Shown here: piece by piece, positions 39,009-47,664 of the stretch | How positions within the stretch are numbered: position 1 is the first letter of the stretch | How the letters are laid out: every line of letters starts with the position of its first letter | Source of the DNA: Hyphomonadaceae bacterium | GTDB lineage: Bacteria; Pseudomonadota; Alphaproteobacteria; Caulobacterales; Aquidulcibacteraceae | Direction: 5' to 3' | DNA length: 64,000 bases | Assembly: GCA_022841905.1 (NCBI GenBank) | Contig: JALHQO010000002.1 | Location: 310,001 to 374,000 of the forward strand | The notes under the pieces: model-generated | The model's input: the letters and a program-made list of their open reading frames with translations, nothing else | What the model was told of the DNA's origin: nothing | Databases searched by the model: none | Position numbers and translations under genes: made by a program

Positions 39009-39425
39009 TCAGGTCGGTTGTTTCGAAAACCAGCCGACGAAAGCGAGCCATGCGCCGAGGAGCAGAAGTACGGCGCTCGTGACCAGCACAAACGGGCCGG
39101 GGCCGGTGAGCACGCCGTGCACGAGGCCCGCCAACAGGCTCGGCGCCAGCATCAGCGTTATGCCGCGTACGATGGCGAGCATGCCCAACAGCGAAATCAC
39201 GATCGCGGGCAGGCTCGACCAATGATGATGCGCGGCGAACAGCACCATGCCGACGATCAAGGTGAAAATGCCGGTGACGAAAGCGAGCGCGCCATCCTGC
39301 AGGATGGCGGGGATGATGAGTGCGATGTCGCCGCCGCGGGCAAGAATGATGGCGCCGATGATGATCAGGAGCGGCCCGATCACGCGGGCGCAGAAGCGGG
39401 TGGCGGCGGCTTGAGCTTCGGTCAT
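39009..39425 (-). CDS. small integral membrane protein
   Basis: 138 residues with four hydrophobic helices (for example GPLLIIIGAIILARGG, FVTGIFTLIVGMVLFAA, FVLVTSAVLLLLGAWLAFVG). No signature residues recognised. It is divergent from the 57-residue gene starting at 39579. Confidence 0.7.
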   Translation of the reverse strand: MTEAQAAATRFCARVIGPLLIIIGAIILARGGDIALIIPAILQDGALAFVTGIFTLIVGMVLFAAHHHWSSLPAIVISLLGMLAIVRGITLMLAPSLLAGLVHGVLTGPGPFVLVTSAVLLLLGAWLAFVGWFSKQPT

Positions 39426-39578
39426 GCTTCACCTGTCGCCGAAGAGGTTAGGCCGTCCTTGCGCGCGATCAAGCGCTCGCGCGAATAAGGCAAAGGCGGG
39501 GCATTTGCACGCGCAGGCGGGCAAGCCATTGCGGGCGGGGCGGCGCTTGCGCATGTTGGCGGCCAAGGAGCGCACTGC

Positions 39579-39752
39579 ATGGGAACGCCGGCGGATTTCA
39601 CGATTATCGTCTTGCTGGTGGCGATCAGCGTCGGTCTGTGGACCATGTACGACCGCATCGTGCAATTGCAGCGCGACGTCGAAGCGTTGAAGCGCAAGGC
39701 GGGCGTGGTGGATCCGCCGCCACCCGCGACCGCGCTGCCGCCGGCGGAATAG
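39579..39752 (+). CDS. 57-residue single-TM protein with a short coiled coil
   Basis: AAGGAG at 39565-39570 precedes ATG 39579. The product MGTPADFTIIVLLVAISVGL then WTMYDRIVQLQRDVEALKRK has one TM helix, an amphipathic heptad-like helix and a Pro-rich tail. The TAG is one base before the GTG of the AraC gene, so the two are coupled. The function is unknown; such small membrane proteins often act as partners of other membrane proteins. Confidence 0.65.
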   Translation: MGTPADFTIIVLLVAISVGLWTMYDRIVQLQRDVEALKRKAGVVDPPPPATALPPAE

Positions 39753-39753
39753 T

Positions 39754-40572
39754 GTGAGCGCGCCGGACTATTGCGAGATCGCGCCGCGCGCATCGCTTGC
39801 CGATTTTGTTCGCTGCGTCTGGACGTTTCGCGCGCCAGCGGACAACGCGCCGCAACCGATCGCCCCGGATGGATGCTGCGAGCTGATCATCCATCGCGGC
39901 GCGCCTTATCTGGAGCGCGGCGTCGACGGCGATGTCGAGCAGGCGGCGATCATCTTCGCCGGGCAGCTGACGGCGCCGCTCACGTTAGTCGCGGCGCCTG
40001 ACGTTGACGTGATCGGCGTGCGTTTTCAGCCGTGGGCGGCGCGGGCGTTTCTGGGCCGCGTCGCCGATAGCGCGACGGACAAACGGATCGATCTTGTGAG
40101 CGCGCACGGCGCAACGGCGTCGGAAGTGCTCGGCGCCGTGCGTCGCGCGGCTTCGACCGAAGTGGGCGTCGCGTTAGCGCAGGATTACGTCGCCGCGTGT
40201 GTTGCGGAGCGGAGCCTCGACGCAGAGGTGCGCGCTGCTGTGCTTGCACTGATGGCGAATGACGCTGCGCCGACGCCAAGTGACGTGTCGAAGCGACAGT
40301 GGCAGCGGCGCTTCAAGGCGGAGGTCGGCGTCTCGCCGCGGCAATTGCAGAGCGTGCTCAGGTTTCGGCGCGTGTTCGATGAAATCGAAAAGCCAGGGCC
40401 GGTGGGTTGGGTCGAGGCCGCACTTGCCGCAGGCTATTTCGATCAGCCGCACATGGCGCGCGACTTTCGCCGTTTCCTCGGTGTTTCGTCGCGGCAATGG
40501 GCGGCGCAGAAGTTCGGACTCGCAAAAGCGCTGGCGGCGCCGGAAACATACAAGAAGCCGGGCGGCGCTTAG
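39754..40572 (+). CDS. AraC-family transcriptional regulator
   Basis: 272 residues from GTG at 39754. An N-terminal domain of the DUF6597 type (PDGCCELIIHRGAPY, VIGVRFQPWAARAFLG) precedes a C-terminal AraC helix-turn-helix (SKRQWQRRFKAEVGVSPRQL, then ALAAGYFDQPHMARDFRRFL). This architecture is common in orphan regulators of Proteobacteria. The neighbours (57-residue TM protein upstream, DUF6265 lipoprotein downstream) may be targets. Confidence 0.88.
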   Translation: MSAPDYCEIAPRASLADFVRCVWTFRAPADNAPQPIAPDGCCELIIHRGAPYLERGVDGDVEQAAIIFAGQLTAPLTLVAAPDVDVIGVRFQPWAARAFLGRVADSATDKRIDLVSAHGATASEVLGAVRRAASTEVGVALAQDYVAACVAERSLDAEVRAAVLALMANDAAPTPSDVSKRQWQRRFKAEVGVSPRQLQSVLRFRRVFDEIEKPGPVGWVEAALAAGYFDQPHMARDFRRFLGVSSRQWAAQKFGLAKALAAPETYKKPGGA

Positions 40573-40599
40573 GCTTAGGGTCGAGGCCGGAGGTGTTGC

Positions 40600-41052
40600 G
40601 TGCGGGCTTTGATTTTGGCGTTGGCGCTGGCTGGTTGTGGCGCGACGGCGCAGGCGCCGGGGCGCGATCTCGATTGGATCAGCGGCTACTGGCTCGCCTG
40701 CGAAGGCGGCGAGACAGCGGAAAGCTGGATCGGCGCGGGTCGCGGAGTGCTGCTTGGGACGAATCTGAGCGATGGCGGCTACGAGTTTCTGCGCATCGCG
40801 GAGAACGGCGAAGGCGGCGTGAGCTATTACTCGATGCCGGCTGGGCGTTCACCGCCGACCGCTTTTGCGCTGATCAGCAATGCCGATCAGCGCGCCGTGT
40901 TTGAAAACCTGGCGCACGATTTCCCGCAGCGCATCATTTATGAGCGCGACGGCGATGTGATGGTCGCGCGCATCGAAGGTCCGATGGATGGCCGCGTCGA
41001 ACTCATGGAATGGCGCTTTACGCGCGCCGTACCGGATTCGCGCTGTGCTTAA
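40600..41052 (+). CDS. DUF6265-family lipoprotein
   Basis: 150 residues from GTG at 40600 with GGAGG six bases upstream. The N-terminal lipobox is LALALAGC. The body matches DUF6265: LDWISGYWLACEGGETAESW, GRGVLLGTNLSDGGYEFLRI, and VFENLAHDFPQRIIYERDGD. A lipocalin-like beta barrel is expected; no biochemical role is known. It overlaps the convergent mscS gene by 4 bases. Confidence 0.82.
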   Translation: MRALILALALAGCGATAQAPGRDLDWISGYWLACEGGETAESWIGAGRGVLLGTNLSDGGYEFLRIAENGEGGVSYYSMPAGRSPPTAFALISNADQRAVFENLAHDFPQRIIYERDGDVMVARIEGPMDGRVELMEWRFTRAVPDSRCA

Positions 41053-42218
41053 GCGGACGGCGCATCCGGCGCGACGAGCTTGAGGTGCGGGTACGGAATT
41101 TCGACGCCGGCTTGTTCGAAGCCCAACTTCACGCGGTGCAAATATTCGCGCTTCACGCTCCATTGCTTGCCGGGCAACGTCTTCAGGCGCGCCTTCAGCA
41201 TGACGGCGGAGTCGGCGAGTTGATCGACGCCGACAACCTCGATCTCATCCAGAATAAAGCCGCGAAACGCTTCGTCCTGCCGCAGCTCATCGCCGACCGA
41301 TTTCATGACGCGCAATGCGGCGCTGATGTCGGATCTGTAGTCGATGGAGAGATCGAACACGGCGAAGGCGAAGCCTTTGGTGCGGTTATGGATCACTTGC
41401 GCTTCGCTGTAGGGGAAGATGTGCAATGTGCCGTCGAAGTCGCGCAGCTTGATGGTGCGGATCGACATTTCTTCCACGACGCCGCCGAAATCCTGAATCA
41501 TAACCACGTCTCCGACCGAAACGGCGTCCTCGATGATGAGGAATACGCCGGTTAGAAAATCCTTCACGATCGTCTGCGCGCCGAAGCCGATGGCGAGGCC
41601 GACGATGCCGGCGCCGGCGAGCAGCGGCCCGATCTCCACGCCGACTTCGGCGAGCGACATCATGGTCGCGGCGATGACGAGCGCGGTGGTGGAAACACCG
41701 GTCAGTACAGGCGCTAATGTGCGCAGTTGCGAAGCGCGGCGTCCGTTGCGCGCGCGATTGGCGACGCGCGAGAAGACCTGCCGGATGGCAAGCTGCGAAA
41801 TCTCGATCGCCGCGAGCGAGAGCACGATGATCAGCGCGATGCGGCCGGCAATACCGAGCACGGCGCCGACAGGGCCCTCGCTCAGCTGCTCGAAGTCGAA
41901 GCCCCAAAGGCGCAGGATGACGAGCAGCGCGGTGACGAAAATCGCGATGCGCGCGATGCGAAGTGTCCAGCGCCCGATCGGCAGTCGTTTGCGCGGCGCG
42001 CCATCGGCGGCCGGCGCCAGCCGATCGGTCGCGGCTTTGAGCAAGAGACGCAAGCCCCACATCATCAGCGCCGCGCCGACAAAAACCAGGACCGACAAGC
42101 CGCCGCGTATGGCGGCTTGTTCCGGGTCGAGCGTCATCAAACCAGTGATGAAGCTTTGCAGCTGCTCGATGAGCGTTGGCGTGGGTTCCGCGGTGGCGGT
42201 GAAGGCGAAGAGACTCAT
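41049..42218 (-). CDS. mscS: MscS-family mechanosensitive channel
   Basis: 389 residues from the ATG at 42218. Helices precede the pore-lining TM3 LLAGAGIVGLAIGFGAQTIV, followed by KDFLTGVFLIIEDAVSVGDV and the beta domain VVMIQDFGGVVEEMSIRTIK. The C-terminal vestibule ends in EIPYPHLKL. The length is longer than E. coli MscS, with additional N-terminal helices as in MscS-like paralogues. Role: release of solutes on hypo-osmotic shock or small-ion efflux. The DUF423 gene is 59 bases upstream. Confidence 0.92.
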   Translation of the reverse strand: MSLFAFTATAEPTPTLIEQLQSFITGLMTLDPEQAAIRGGLSVLVFVGAALMMWGLRLLLKAATDRLAPAADGAPRKRLPIGRWTLRIARIAIFVTALLVILRLWGFDFEQLSEGPVGAVLGIAGRIALIIVLSLAAIEISQLAIRQVFSRVANRARNGRRASQLRTLAPVLTGVSTTALVIAATMMSLAEVGVEIGPLLAGAGIVGLAIGFGAQTIVKDFLTGVFLIIEDAVSVGDVVMIQDFGGVVEEMSIRTIKLRDFDGTLHIFPYSEAQVIHNRTKGFAFAVFDLSIDYRSDISAALRVMKSVGDELRQDEAFRGFILDEIEVVGVDQLADSAVMLKARLKTLPGKQWSVKREYLHRVKLGFEQAGVEIPYPHLKLVAPDAPSA

Positions 42219-42277
42219 GGGCGCGATATTAGGGCGTCGCGCGACGATTTCGAGCGCTGGCGCCGCAGCCAATCGCC

Positions 42278-42631
42278 TCAGAGGCGAGGTTTCGCGAAGA
42301 CCAGTACGACCCAGCCTAGAATAAGCGCGATGCCGCCAATGGGCGCCAGCATGGCGACGCTGCGTTCTCCGGTGAGCGACAGAGTATAGAGCACGAGCGC
42401 GAACAGGCCGGCGCCGCCAAGGATCATGCCGCCGGCAATGGCGTTCAGCCGTCCGCTGCGGTTGGCGAGCGCTAAGCCCGTTGCGGCGGCGATCAGTTGA
42501 ATGAAGGCGCCAAGCTGGATGCGATCGAGCGCTTCTGGCGTCAGCGTGGCGCGCAGCGCATGCGACGCCAGCACAAGCATCACGAGTGCCGCAACGCCGC
42601 TCAACGCAGCGACAATGTTCATCCAACGCAT
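42278..42631 (-). CDS. DUF423 membrane protein (YgdD-like)
   Basis: 117 residues from ATG 42631. The sequence MRWMNIVAALSGVAALVMLV then SHALRATLTPEALDRIQLGA fits DUF423 (TMEM256-like), with four TM helices and a terminal GGIALILGWVVLVF. The function is unknown. A longer frame from upstream (MSRRRAP...) is less likely since the family starts at this Met. Confidence 0.85.
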   Translation of the reverse strand: MRWMNIVAALSGVAALVMLVLASHALRATLTPEALDRIQLGAFIQLIAAATGLALANRSGRLNAIAGGMILGGAGLFALVLYTLSLTGERSVAMLAPIGGIALILGWVVLVFAKPRL

Positions 42632-42723
42632 GGCGTCTCTTAGCCTGCGCAAGCGCGCCGGCCAATGCGCGCCTGGTGCGCGGCGGCGTGACAATCGGTC
42701 CGACGCGCGTTAGGTGAGGCGCC

Positions 42724-43962
42724 ATGAGCGCGTCCGAGAGCGAAAAAGACGGTCGCAAGACGGACCGTTATGCGCGGACGCGCGAGCGGATCATCGAGGC
42801 CGCGTCGCATTCCATCAATGAGCTTGGCGTCAAGGGGATGACGTTCGCGGACGTCGGCCAGCGCGTCGATCTCAACACGACGAGCCTCACCTATTACTTC
42901 AAGCGCAAGGAATTGCTGGCTGAGGCCGCGTTCGAGCGCTCGATGAATCAGATCGAAAGCGCGGTGCGTGAGGCGGGGCGCGAGGCCGATACGCGCGCCC
43001 GGGTATCGGCCTATCTTCGCTTGACGCTGGAGGAGTGGGCGCGTGTGCGCCGTCGCGAAGAGCAGCCGCGCGCGCGCTTGTCTGACATTCGTGCGATGGA
43101 GCAGCCGGTTCTGGGACGGCTGGCCGACCGCTGGACCGGGTTGTTCCGCGAATTGCGCGAGACGCTGTTCGGGGTCGCCAGCACGGCAGAGGAGAAAGCT
43201 CTCCGCACCGCGCGTGCGGCGGTACTGGTAGAAAACGTGTTTTGGCTGCCGGCTTGGCTCAACGCTTACTCGACCACCGACTTCCCGCGCGTGCATCGGC
43301 GCCTGTTCGAGATTTTTGATAAAGGACTGGCGCCGGAAAACCCGACGTGGCGCCCGCTCGAACTTGATGTCGATGACGGCGAAGACGATGTTGGCGCCGA
43401 AGCTTTCCTGCGCGCCGCGACGCGGCTGATCAACGATCTTGGCTATCGCGGCGCGTCGGTTGAACGCATCGCCGCGACGCTGCAAGTGACGAAGGGCAGC
43501 TTCTATCATCATCTCGAAGCCAAGGACGATCTCGTCGTCGAGTGTTTCGAACGCTCCTACGATCGCGTGTCGCGCGTGCAGGCGGCGGCGATCGCGGCGG
43601 GTGAAGACGCGTGGGGCGCGCTGACTTCCGCGACCGCGCTGCTCATCGATAGGCAATTCTTCAGCGACTTCCCGCTGCTGCGCACCACGGCGCTGCAAGC
43701 GCTGCCGCCGGATGTGCGCCGCCATCGCGTTATTGAACGCTCCGACCGGATGGCGCGGCGCTTCGCGGGCATCATCGCCGACGGCGTCAGTGAGGGCTCG
43801 ATCCGGGCGGTCGACCCGATGATCGCCAGCCAAGTGCTGATGTCCACGATCAACAACGCCTACGACTTGCGGCGTTGGGCCGAGCGCCTCGGGCAGGGGG
43901 CGGCTGGCCGCTATTACGGCTCGACCGTCCTTTACGGCTTCTTCCGCCCGCCGCCTGCCTGA
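42724..43962 (+). CDS. tandem TetR-family regulator (two TetR units in one chain)
   Basis: 412 residues, about twice a normal TetR protein. HTH 1 (about 17-63): IEAASHSINELGVKGMTFAD, RVDLNTTSLTYYFKRKELL. A ligand-domain-like helical segment follows to about 215. HTH 2 (about 225-275): LINDLGYRGASVERIAATLQ, VTKGSFYHHLEAKDDLVVE, then its own C-terminal domain. Such a chain could bind two half-operators without dimerising in the usual way. It is 211 bases upstream of a TonB receptor on the same strand and may control it. Confidence 0.88.
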   Translation: MSASESEKDGRKTDRYARTRERIIEAASHSINELGVKGMTFADVGQRVDLNTTSLTYYFKRKELLAEAAFERSMNQIESAVREAGREADTRARVSAYLRLTLEEWARVRRREEQPRARLSDIRAMEQPVLGRLADRWTGLFRELRETLFGVASTAEEKALRTARAAVLVENVFWLPAWLNAYSTTDFPRVHRRLFEIFDKGLAPENPTWRPLELDVDDGEDDVGAEAFLRAATRLINDLGYRGASVERIAATLQVTKGSFYHHLEAKDDLVVECFERSYDRVSRVQAAAIAAGEDAWGALTSATALLIDRQFFSDFPLLRTTALQALPPDVRRHRVIERSDRMARRFAGIIADGVSEGSIRAVDPMIASQVLMSTINNAYDLRRWAERLGQGAAGRYYGSTVLYGFFRPPPA

Positions 43963-44050
43963 CTGGGCGCCGACGCCGTACCGTTCTCCTCTATGAGTGT
44001 TGTGGTACGCACACCATTCCTTCCAAAAAATAGCACTTATCGCTGCGTCT

Positions 44051-44069
44051 ACGGGCAAAAATTGCCCGT
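44051..44069. promoter_or_regulatory. palindrome upstream of TonB receptor, candidate TetR operator
   Basis: ACGGGCAA AAA TTGCCCGT: perfect 8-base arms around three bases. It lies 7 bases upstream of a possible -35 box (TTGACC at 44076-44081; TATTAG at 44101-44106 could be the -10 with a 19-base spacer). This position fits regulation of the receptor by the adjacent TetR. No experimental support. Confidence 0.45.
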
Positions 44070-44173
44070 ATTGGCTTGACCCGCATCTGTTCCCGAGTCG
44101 TATTAGAACATACGGTATCTTCTAAAAATGCCGGGAAGAGGGCGGCTGAAGCCGCCACGCGGGAGGAAATGCA

Positions 44174-46585
44174 ATGGAAATCAAGGCGGGGCGGAAGCCT
44201 GGGCTGGCGCGGACGGTCGGCCGGACGGCGCTTTTGGCGGTTGGGGCGATCACTGGGGCATTGGCGGGGGCCGAGCAGGCGCGCGCTCAAGAGGAGCGTG
44301 ACGAGATCATTGTGACGGCGCAGCGGCGCGAGCAGGCGATCCAGGATGTGCCGATCGCCATCAACGCCTTCAACGCTGAGCAACTGGAAGAGGCCAATAT
44401 TGGCGATGTCAGCGATTTGCAGGTGATCACGCCGAGCTTGTTCGTGAACACGACGGGGAGTGCTGCGTCTGACGCCACCATTCGCATCCGCGGCGTCGGC
44501 ACCACCGGCAACAATGCCGGCCTCGAAGGCGCGGTCGGCGTCTTCATCGATGGCGTTTATCGCAACCGCAGCGGCATGGCGCTTGGGCAACTGACCGACG
44601 TTGAACGCATCGAGGTTCTGCGCGGCCCGCAATCGACGCTGTTCGGCAAGAACACGTCCGCCGGCGCGCTCAGCATCATCACGCGCGCGCCAGATTTCGC
44701 CGGCGTCTCAGCCGGCGGCTCGATGACATTCGGCGATCCCGACGTGCTCGGCATGACCGGCTACGTCAATCTTTCGGTCGCTGACAATCTGGCCTTGCGT
44801 TTCACCGGCGCCGCAGATTCACGCGAGGGCTATATCGAGAACCGCAATACTGGCGCGCAAAACCAGGATGTGGATCGCTGGTTCGTGCGCGGCCAAGCGC
44901 TGTGGGACATGAACACCGACGCAAGCTTCCGACTGATCGTCGACTACAGCGAGATCAACAATAACGGCAACACAGCGGTCCGCGCGCGCCACGCCGGCGC
45001 CCGCGCCGCGACCATCAACATCATCGAAACCAATGCCGGCCTCTCGCCGACGGCGGCGGGCACGTTCGACAGCAACTCGCTCAACGGCGATCCGAACAAC
45101 CAGGCCGAGGATTTCGGCATTTCCGGCGAACTCAACTGGGATCTGTCGCCGTCAGTCACGCTGACCAACATCACGGCCTATCGCGACTACAATCGCGCCA
45201 ATGCCGGCGACACTGACTTCACCGGCGCCGATCTGCTCAACGCCTCCGCCACAGAAGGCTATCAGACCATCTCAAACGAGATCCGCCTGATCGGCGAGAG
45301 CGGCCGCCTGCAATGGTTGGTCGGCGGCTTCTACAGCCAAGAAGAGGTCGACGCGTTCACGCGGCTTGAGTTCGGCGTGGACACGGGCCGCTACCTCTGC
45401 GGCTTGTTCACCGCCAATATGGTGGCGTCCTGCTTCAACGCGACCGGCTTGCAGCCGGCTTCGATCAACACGACGTTCATCGGCGACAACAATTTCAACC
45501 CCAACCTGGTGATCGCCGGCGAGGGCTCTGAAGGCATATTCGATGTCTCGTCGCGCAGTTGGTCGGTGTTCGCGCAAGGCACATGGGCGTTGACCGATCG
45601 GTTCAGCGCCACGCTCGGCCTGCGCTATATCGACGACCACAAGGAAGGCACCGGCGACAACACCGTTGATAACACTGTCGCGCTCACCGACAATAACTCG
45701 CTGCCGCCCTTCCTGGGTCTGGTGAATGACTTCACCGCCGAGGTGGACGACACCGCGCTTACCGGCACCTTCAACGTCCAGTACGAATTCACGCCGGACC
45801 TCATGGTCTATGCGTCGTACTCGCGTGGCTACAAAGCTGGCGGCATCAATCTCGATCGGACGTCAGCCACGATCGTCACGCCGCTCACTGGCGCGCAGCC
45901 GGTCGCCGATCCGACATTCGATCCGGAGTTTTCGGACAATTACGAGATCGGCATGAAGTCGCAGTGGTTCAACAACAGTCTAGGTCTCAACTTGACGGCG
46001 TTCAACACCGAGTTCGAGGATCTGCAGATCCTCTCGTTTACGGGGCTTGCATTTATTGTCGAGACAATGCCGAGCGCGCGCACGCGCGGTGTCGAACTTG
46101 AAAGCTATTGGGAGCCGGTCGAGGATCTCGTCTTCACCGCCGGCGTCACCTACGCCGATACGGAATACGGCTCGGGCTCGCTGCTGACGCAAAGCTTGCC
46201 GAACCCGCCGATCAATTTGACTGGCCTGCACTTCACCAATGCGCCGGTGTGGTCGGGTTCGTTGGGCATGGCCTATTCGTGGGACCTCACGTCGAATCTC
46301 GAAGGCTATTTCAACATCAACGGCTTCTACGGCAGCGACCGCAGCACCAGCTCAGCGCAAGGACCCGATAAGGAGCAAGAGGCCTACGAGTTGATCAACT
46401 TCCGCATGGGCCTCGCCCACGCCGCCGGTTGGGATCTCGCGCTCTGGTGCCGCAATTGCGGCGACACCGAATACTATCAGGTGTTGTTCAACTCCGTGTA
46501 CCAGAACAGCGCCACTAGCCCGAACGTCGACGGCTATATCGGCGATCGCCGCGAAATCGGGCTGACGCTCTCCGTCGACTTCTAA
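44174..46585 (+). CDS. TonB-dependent receptor
   Basis: 803 residues, GGAGG upstream. A long signal peptide ends near ARAQ; the TonB box/plug start is DEIIVTAQRREQAIQDVPIA. Plug: IRIRGVGTTGNNAGLEGAVG, VERIEVLRGPQSTLFGKNTS. The C-terminal beta strand ends ...RREIGLTLSVDF. It imports an unknown substrate (iron chelate, B12, carbohydrate or aromatic are all used by this broad family) across the outer membrane. The tandem TetR gene upstream suggests inducible uptake. No catabolic genes adjoin. Confidence 0.95.
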   Translation: MEIKAGRKPGLARTVGRTALLAVGAITGALAGAEQARAQEERDEIIVTAQRREQAIQDVPIAINAFNAEQLEEANIGDVSDLQVITPSLFVNTTGSAASDATIRIRGVGTTGNNAGLEGAVGVFIDGVYRNRSGMALGQLTDVERIEVLRGPQSTLFGKNTSAGALSIITRAPDFAGVSAGGSMTFGDPDVLGMTGYVNLSVADNLALRFTGAADSREGYIENRNTGAQNQDVDRWFVRGQALWDMNTDASFRLIVDYSEINNNGNTAVRARHAGARAATINIIETNAGLSPTAAGTFDSNSLNGDPNNQAEDFGISGELNWDLSPSVTLTNITAYRDYNRANAGDTDFTGADLLNASATEGYQTISNEIRLIGESGRLQWLVGGFYSQEEVDAFTRLEFGVDTGRYLCGLFTANMVASCFNATGLQPASINTTFIGDNNFNPNLVIAGEGSEGIFDVSSRSWSVFAQGTWALTDRFSATLGLRYIDDHKEGTGDNTVDNTVALTDNNSLPPFLGLVNDFTAEVDDTALTGTFNVQYEFTPDLMVYASYSRGYKAGGINLDRTSATIVTPLTGAQPVADPTFDPEFSDNYEIGMKSQWFNNSLGLNLTAFNTEFEDLQILSFTGLAFIVETMPSARTRGVELESYWEPVEDLVFTAGVTYADTEYGSGSLLTQSLPNPPINLTGLHFTNAPVWSGSLGMAYSWDLTSNLEGYFNINGFYGSDRSTSSAQGPDKEQEAYELINFRMGLAHAAGWDLALWCRNCGDTEYYQVLFNSVYQNSATSPNVDGYIGDRREIGLTLSVDF

Positions 46586-46611
46586 CGACCGCTCTCCCAG
46601 GGCGTTTCTTG

Positions 46612-46648
46612 AGCCGCGGCCATCATCGCCGCGGCTCTTTTCTTTTGC
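46612..46648 (+). terminator. terminator after TonB receptor
   Basis: GAGCCGCGGC, loop CATCAT, CGCCGCGGCTC, followed by TTTTCTTTT. It lies 27 bases after the receptor stop codon. Confidence 0.88.
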
Positions 46649-46690
46649 CTGCGCCCGCGCGCGCTCTATGTAGAGCGCGAGAGGGATCAC

Positions 46691-47632
46691 ATGCAGAGCA
46701 AACGAGAAATCGGCCGCAGCGGCATCAAGATCACGCCGCTGATGCTGGGCGGCAATGTGTTTGGCTGGACGGCCGATGAAGCGGCGTCGTTCGCCATCCT
46801 GGACGCGTTCGTCGATCACGGCGGCGACGCGATCGACACGGCCGATGTCTATTCGGCCTGGGCGCCGGGCCATGAAGGCGGCGAGAGCGAGCGTGTCATC
46901 GGCGCTTGGCTAAAGCAAAGCGGCAAGCGCAACCGGGTGGTGATCGGCACGAAGGTTGGCATGTGGCCGAAGCGGCTGGGCATCAAGCGCGAGAACATTA
47001 TTGCCGCGTGCGAGGATTCGCTGGCGCGGCTCGGCATCGAGACCATCGATCTCTATTGGCTGCACCGCGACGACGAGGCGACTGCGCCGGAGGACTATCT
47101 CTCTGCGCTCGATGATTTGGTGAAAGCCGGCAAGGTGCGTGCGATTGGCGCGTCAAACTTTAAGCCTGGCCGGTTCGCCGAAGGCTTGGCGGAGAGCAAG
47201 AAGAGCGGCAAGGCGCGCTTCGATGCGCAGCAGCCGGAGTACCACCTGCTCAATCGCGAGATCGAAGCCGAACTGATGCCGCTCTGCGTGCGCGAGGGCG
47301 TGTCGCTCTTGCCGTATTATGGCCTGGCGAGTGGCTATCTCACCGGCAAGTACCGCAGCGCTGACGACAAAAGCAAAAGCATACGCGGCGGGCGCATGGA
47401 TAAGTACATGGAAGGCAAGGGCCCTGCCGTACTCGCGGCGCTCGACGCCATCAGCGCGCGCCACAACGCAACACTGGCGCAAGTCGCATTGGCGTGGATC
47501 ATGGCCAAGCCCGCCATCGCCGCGCCGATTGCGAGCGCGACGCGTGTCGATCAGCTGGTCGAGTTGATGGGCGCGCTGAACGTGTCGCTCAGTGCTGATG
47601 ATGTGGCCGAGCTGGATCGCGTTAGCGCTTAA
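46691..47632 (+). CDS. aldo/keto reductase
   Basis: 313 residues. The catalytic tetrad is visible: Asp and Tyr in DTADVYSAW, Lys in VIGTKVG, His in YWLHRDD. The C-terminal NADPH region includes IASATRVDQLVELMGALNV. The YajO/Tas-like group of AKRs is the closest by layout. Substrate unknown. GAGAGGGATC precedes the ATG. It is separated from the receptor gene by a terminator, so probably independent. Confidence 0.93.
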   Translation: MQSKREIGRSGIKITPLMLGGNVFGWTADEAASFAILDAFVDHGGDAIDTADVYSAWAPGHEGGESERVIGAWLKQSGKRNRVVIGTKVGMWPKRLGIKRENIIAACEDSLARLGIETIDLYWLHRDDEATAPEDYLSALDDLVKAGKVRAIGASNFKPGRFAEGLAESKKSGKARFDAQQPEYHLLNREIEAELMPLCVREGVSLLPYYGLASGYLTGKYRSADDKSKSIRGGRMDKYMEGKGPAVLAALDAISARHNATLAQVALAWIMAKPAIAAPIASATRVDQLVELMGALNVSLSADDVAELDRVSA

Positions 47633-47664
47633 CGTGGTCAATCGCCGTTAGTGATGCTTGCTAA

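Noticed and set aside
42640-44058. Minus-strand frame of 472 residues opposite the tandem TetR gene
   Set aside because: The plus strand holds two clear TetR helix-turn-helix units; this frame has none and no start signal.
44174-46585. TonB receptor as BtuB partner of the B12 transporter
   Set aside because: It is 15 kb away, has no cobalamin riboswitch in its leader, and lies next to a TetR gene instead.
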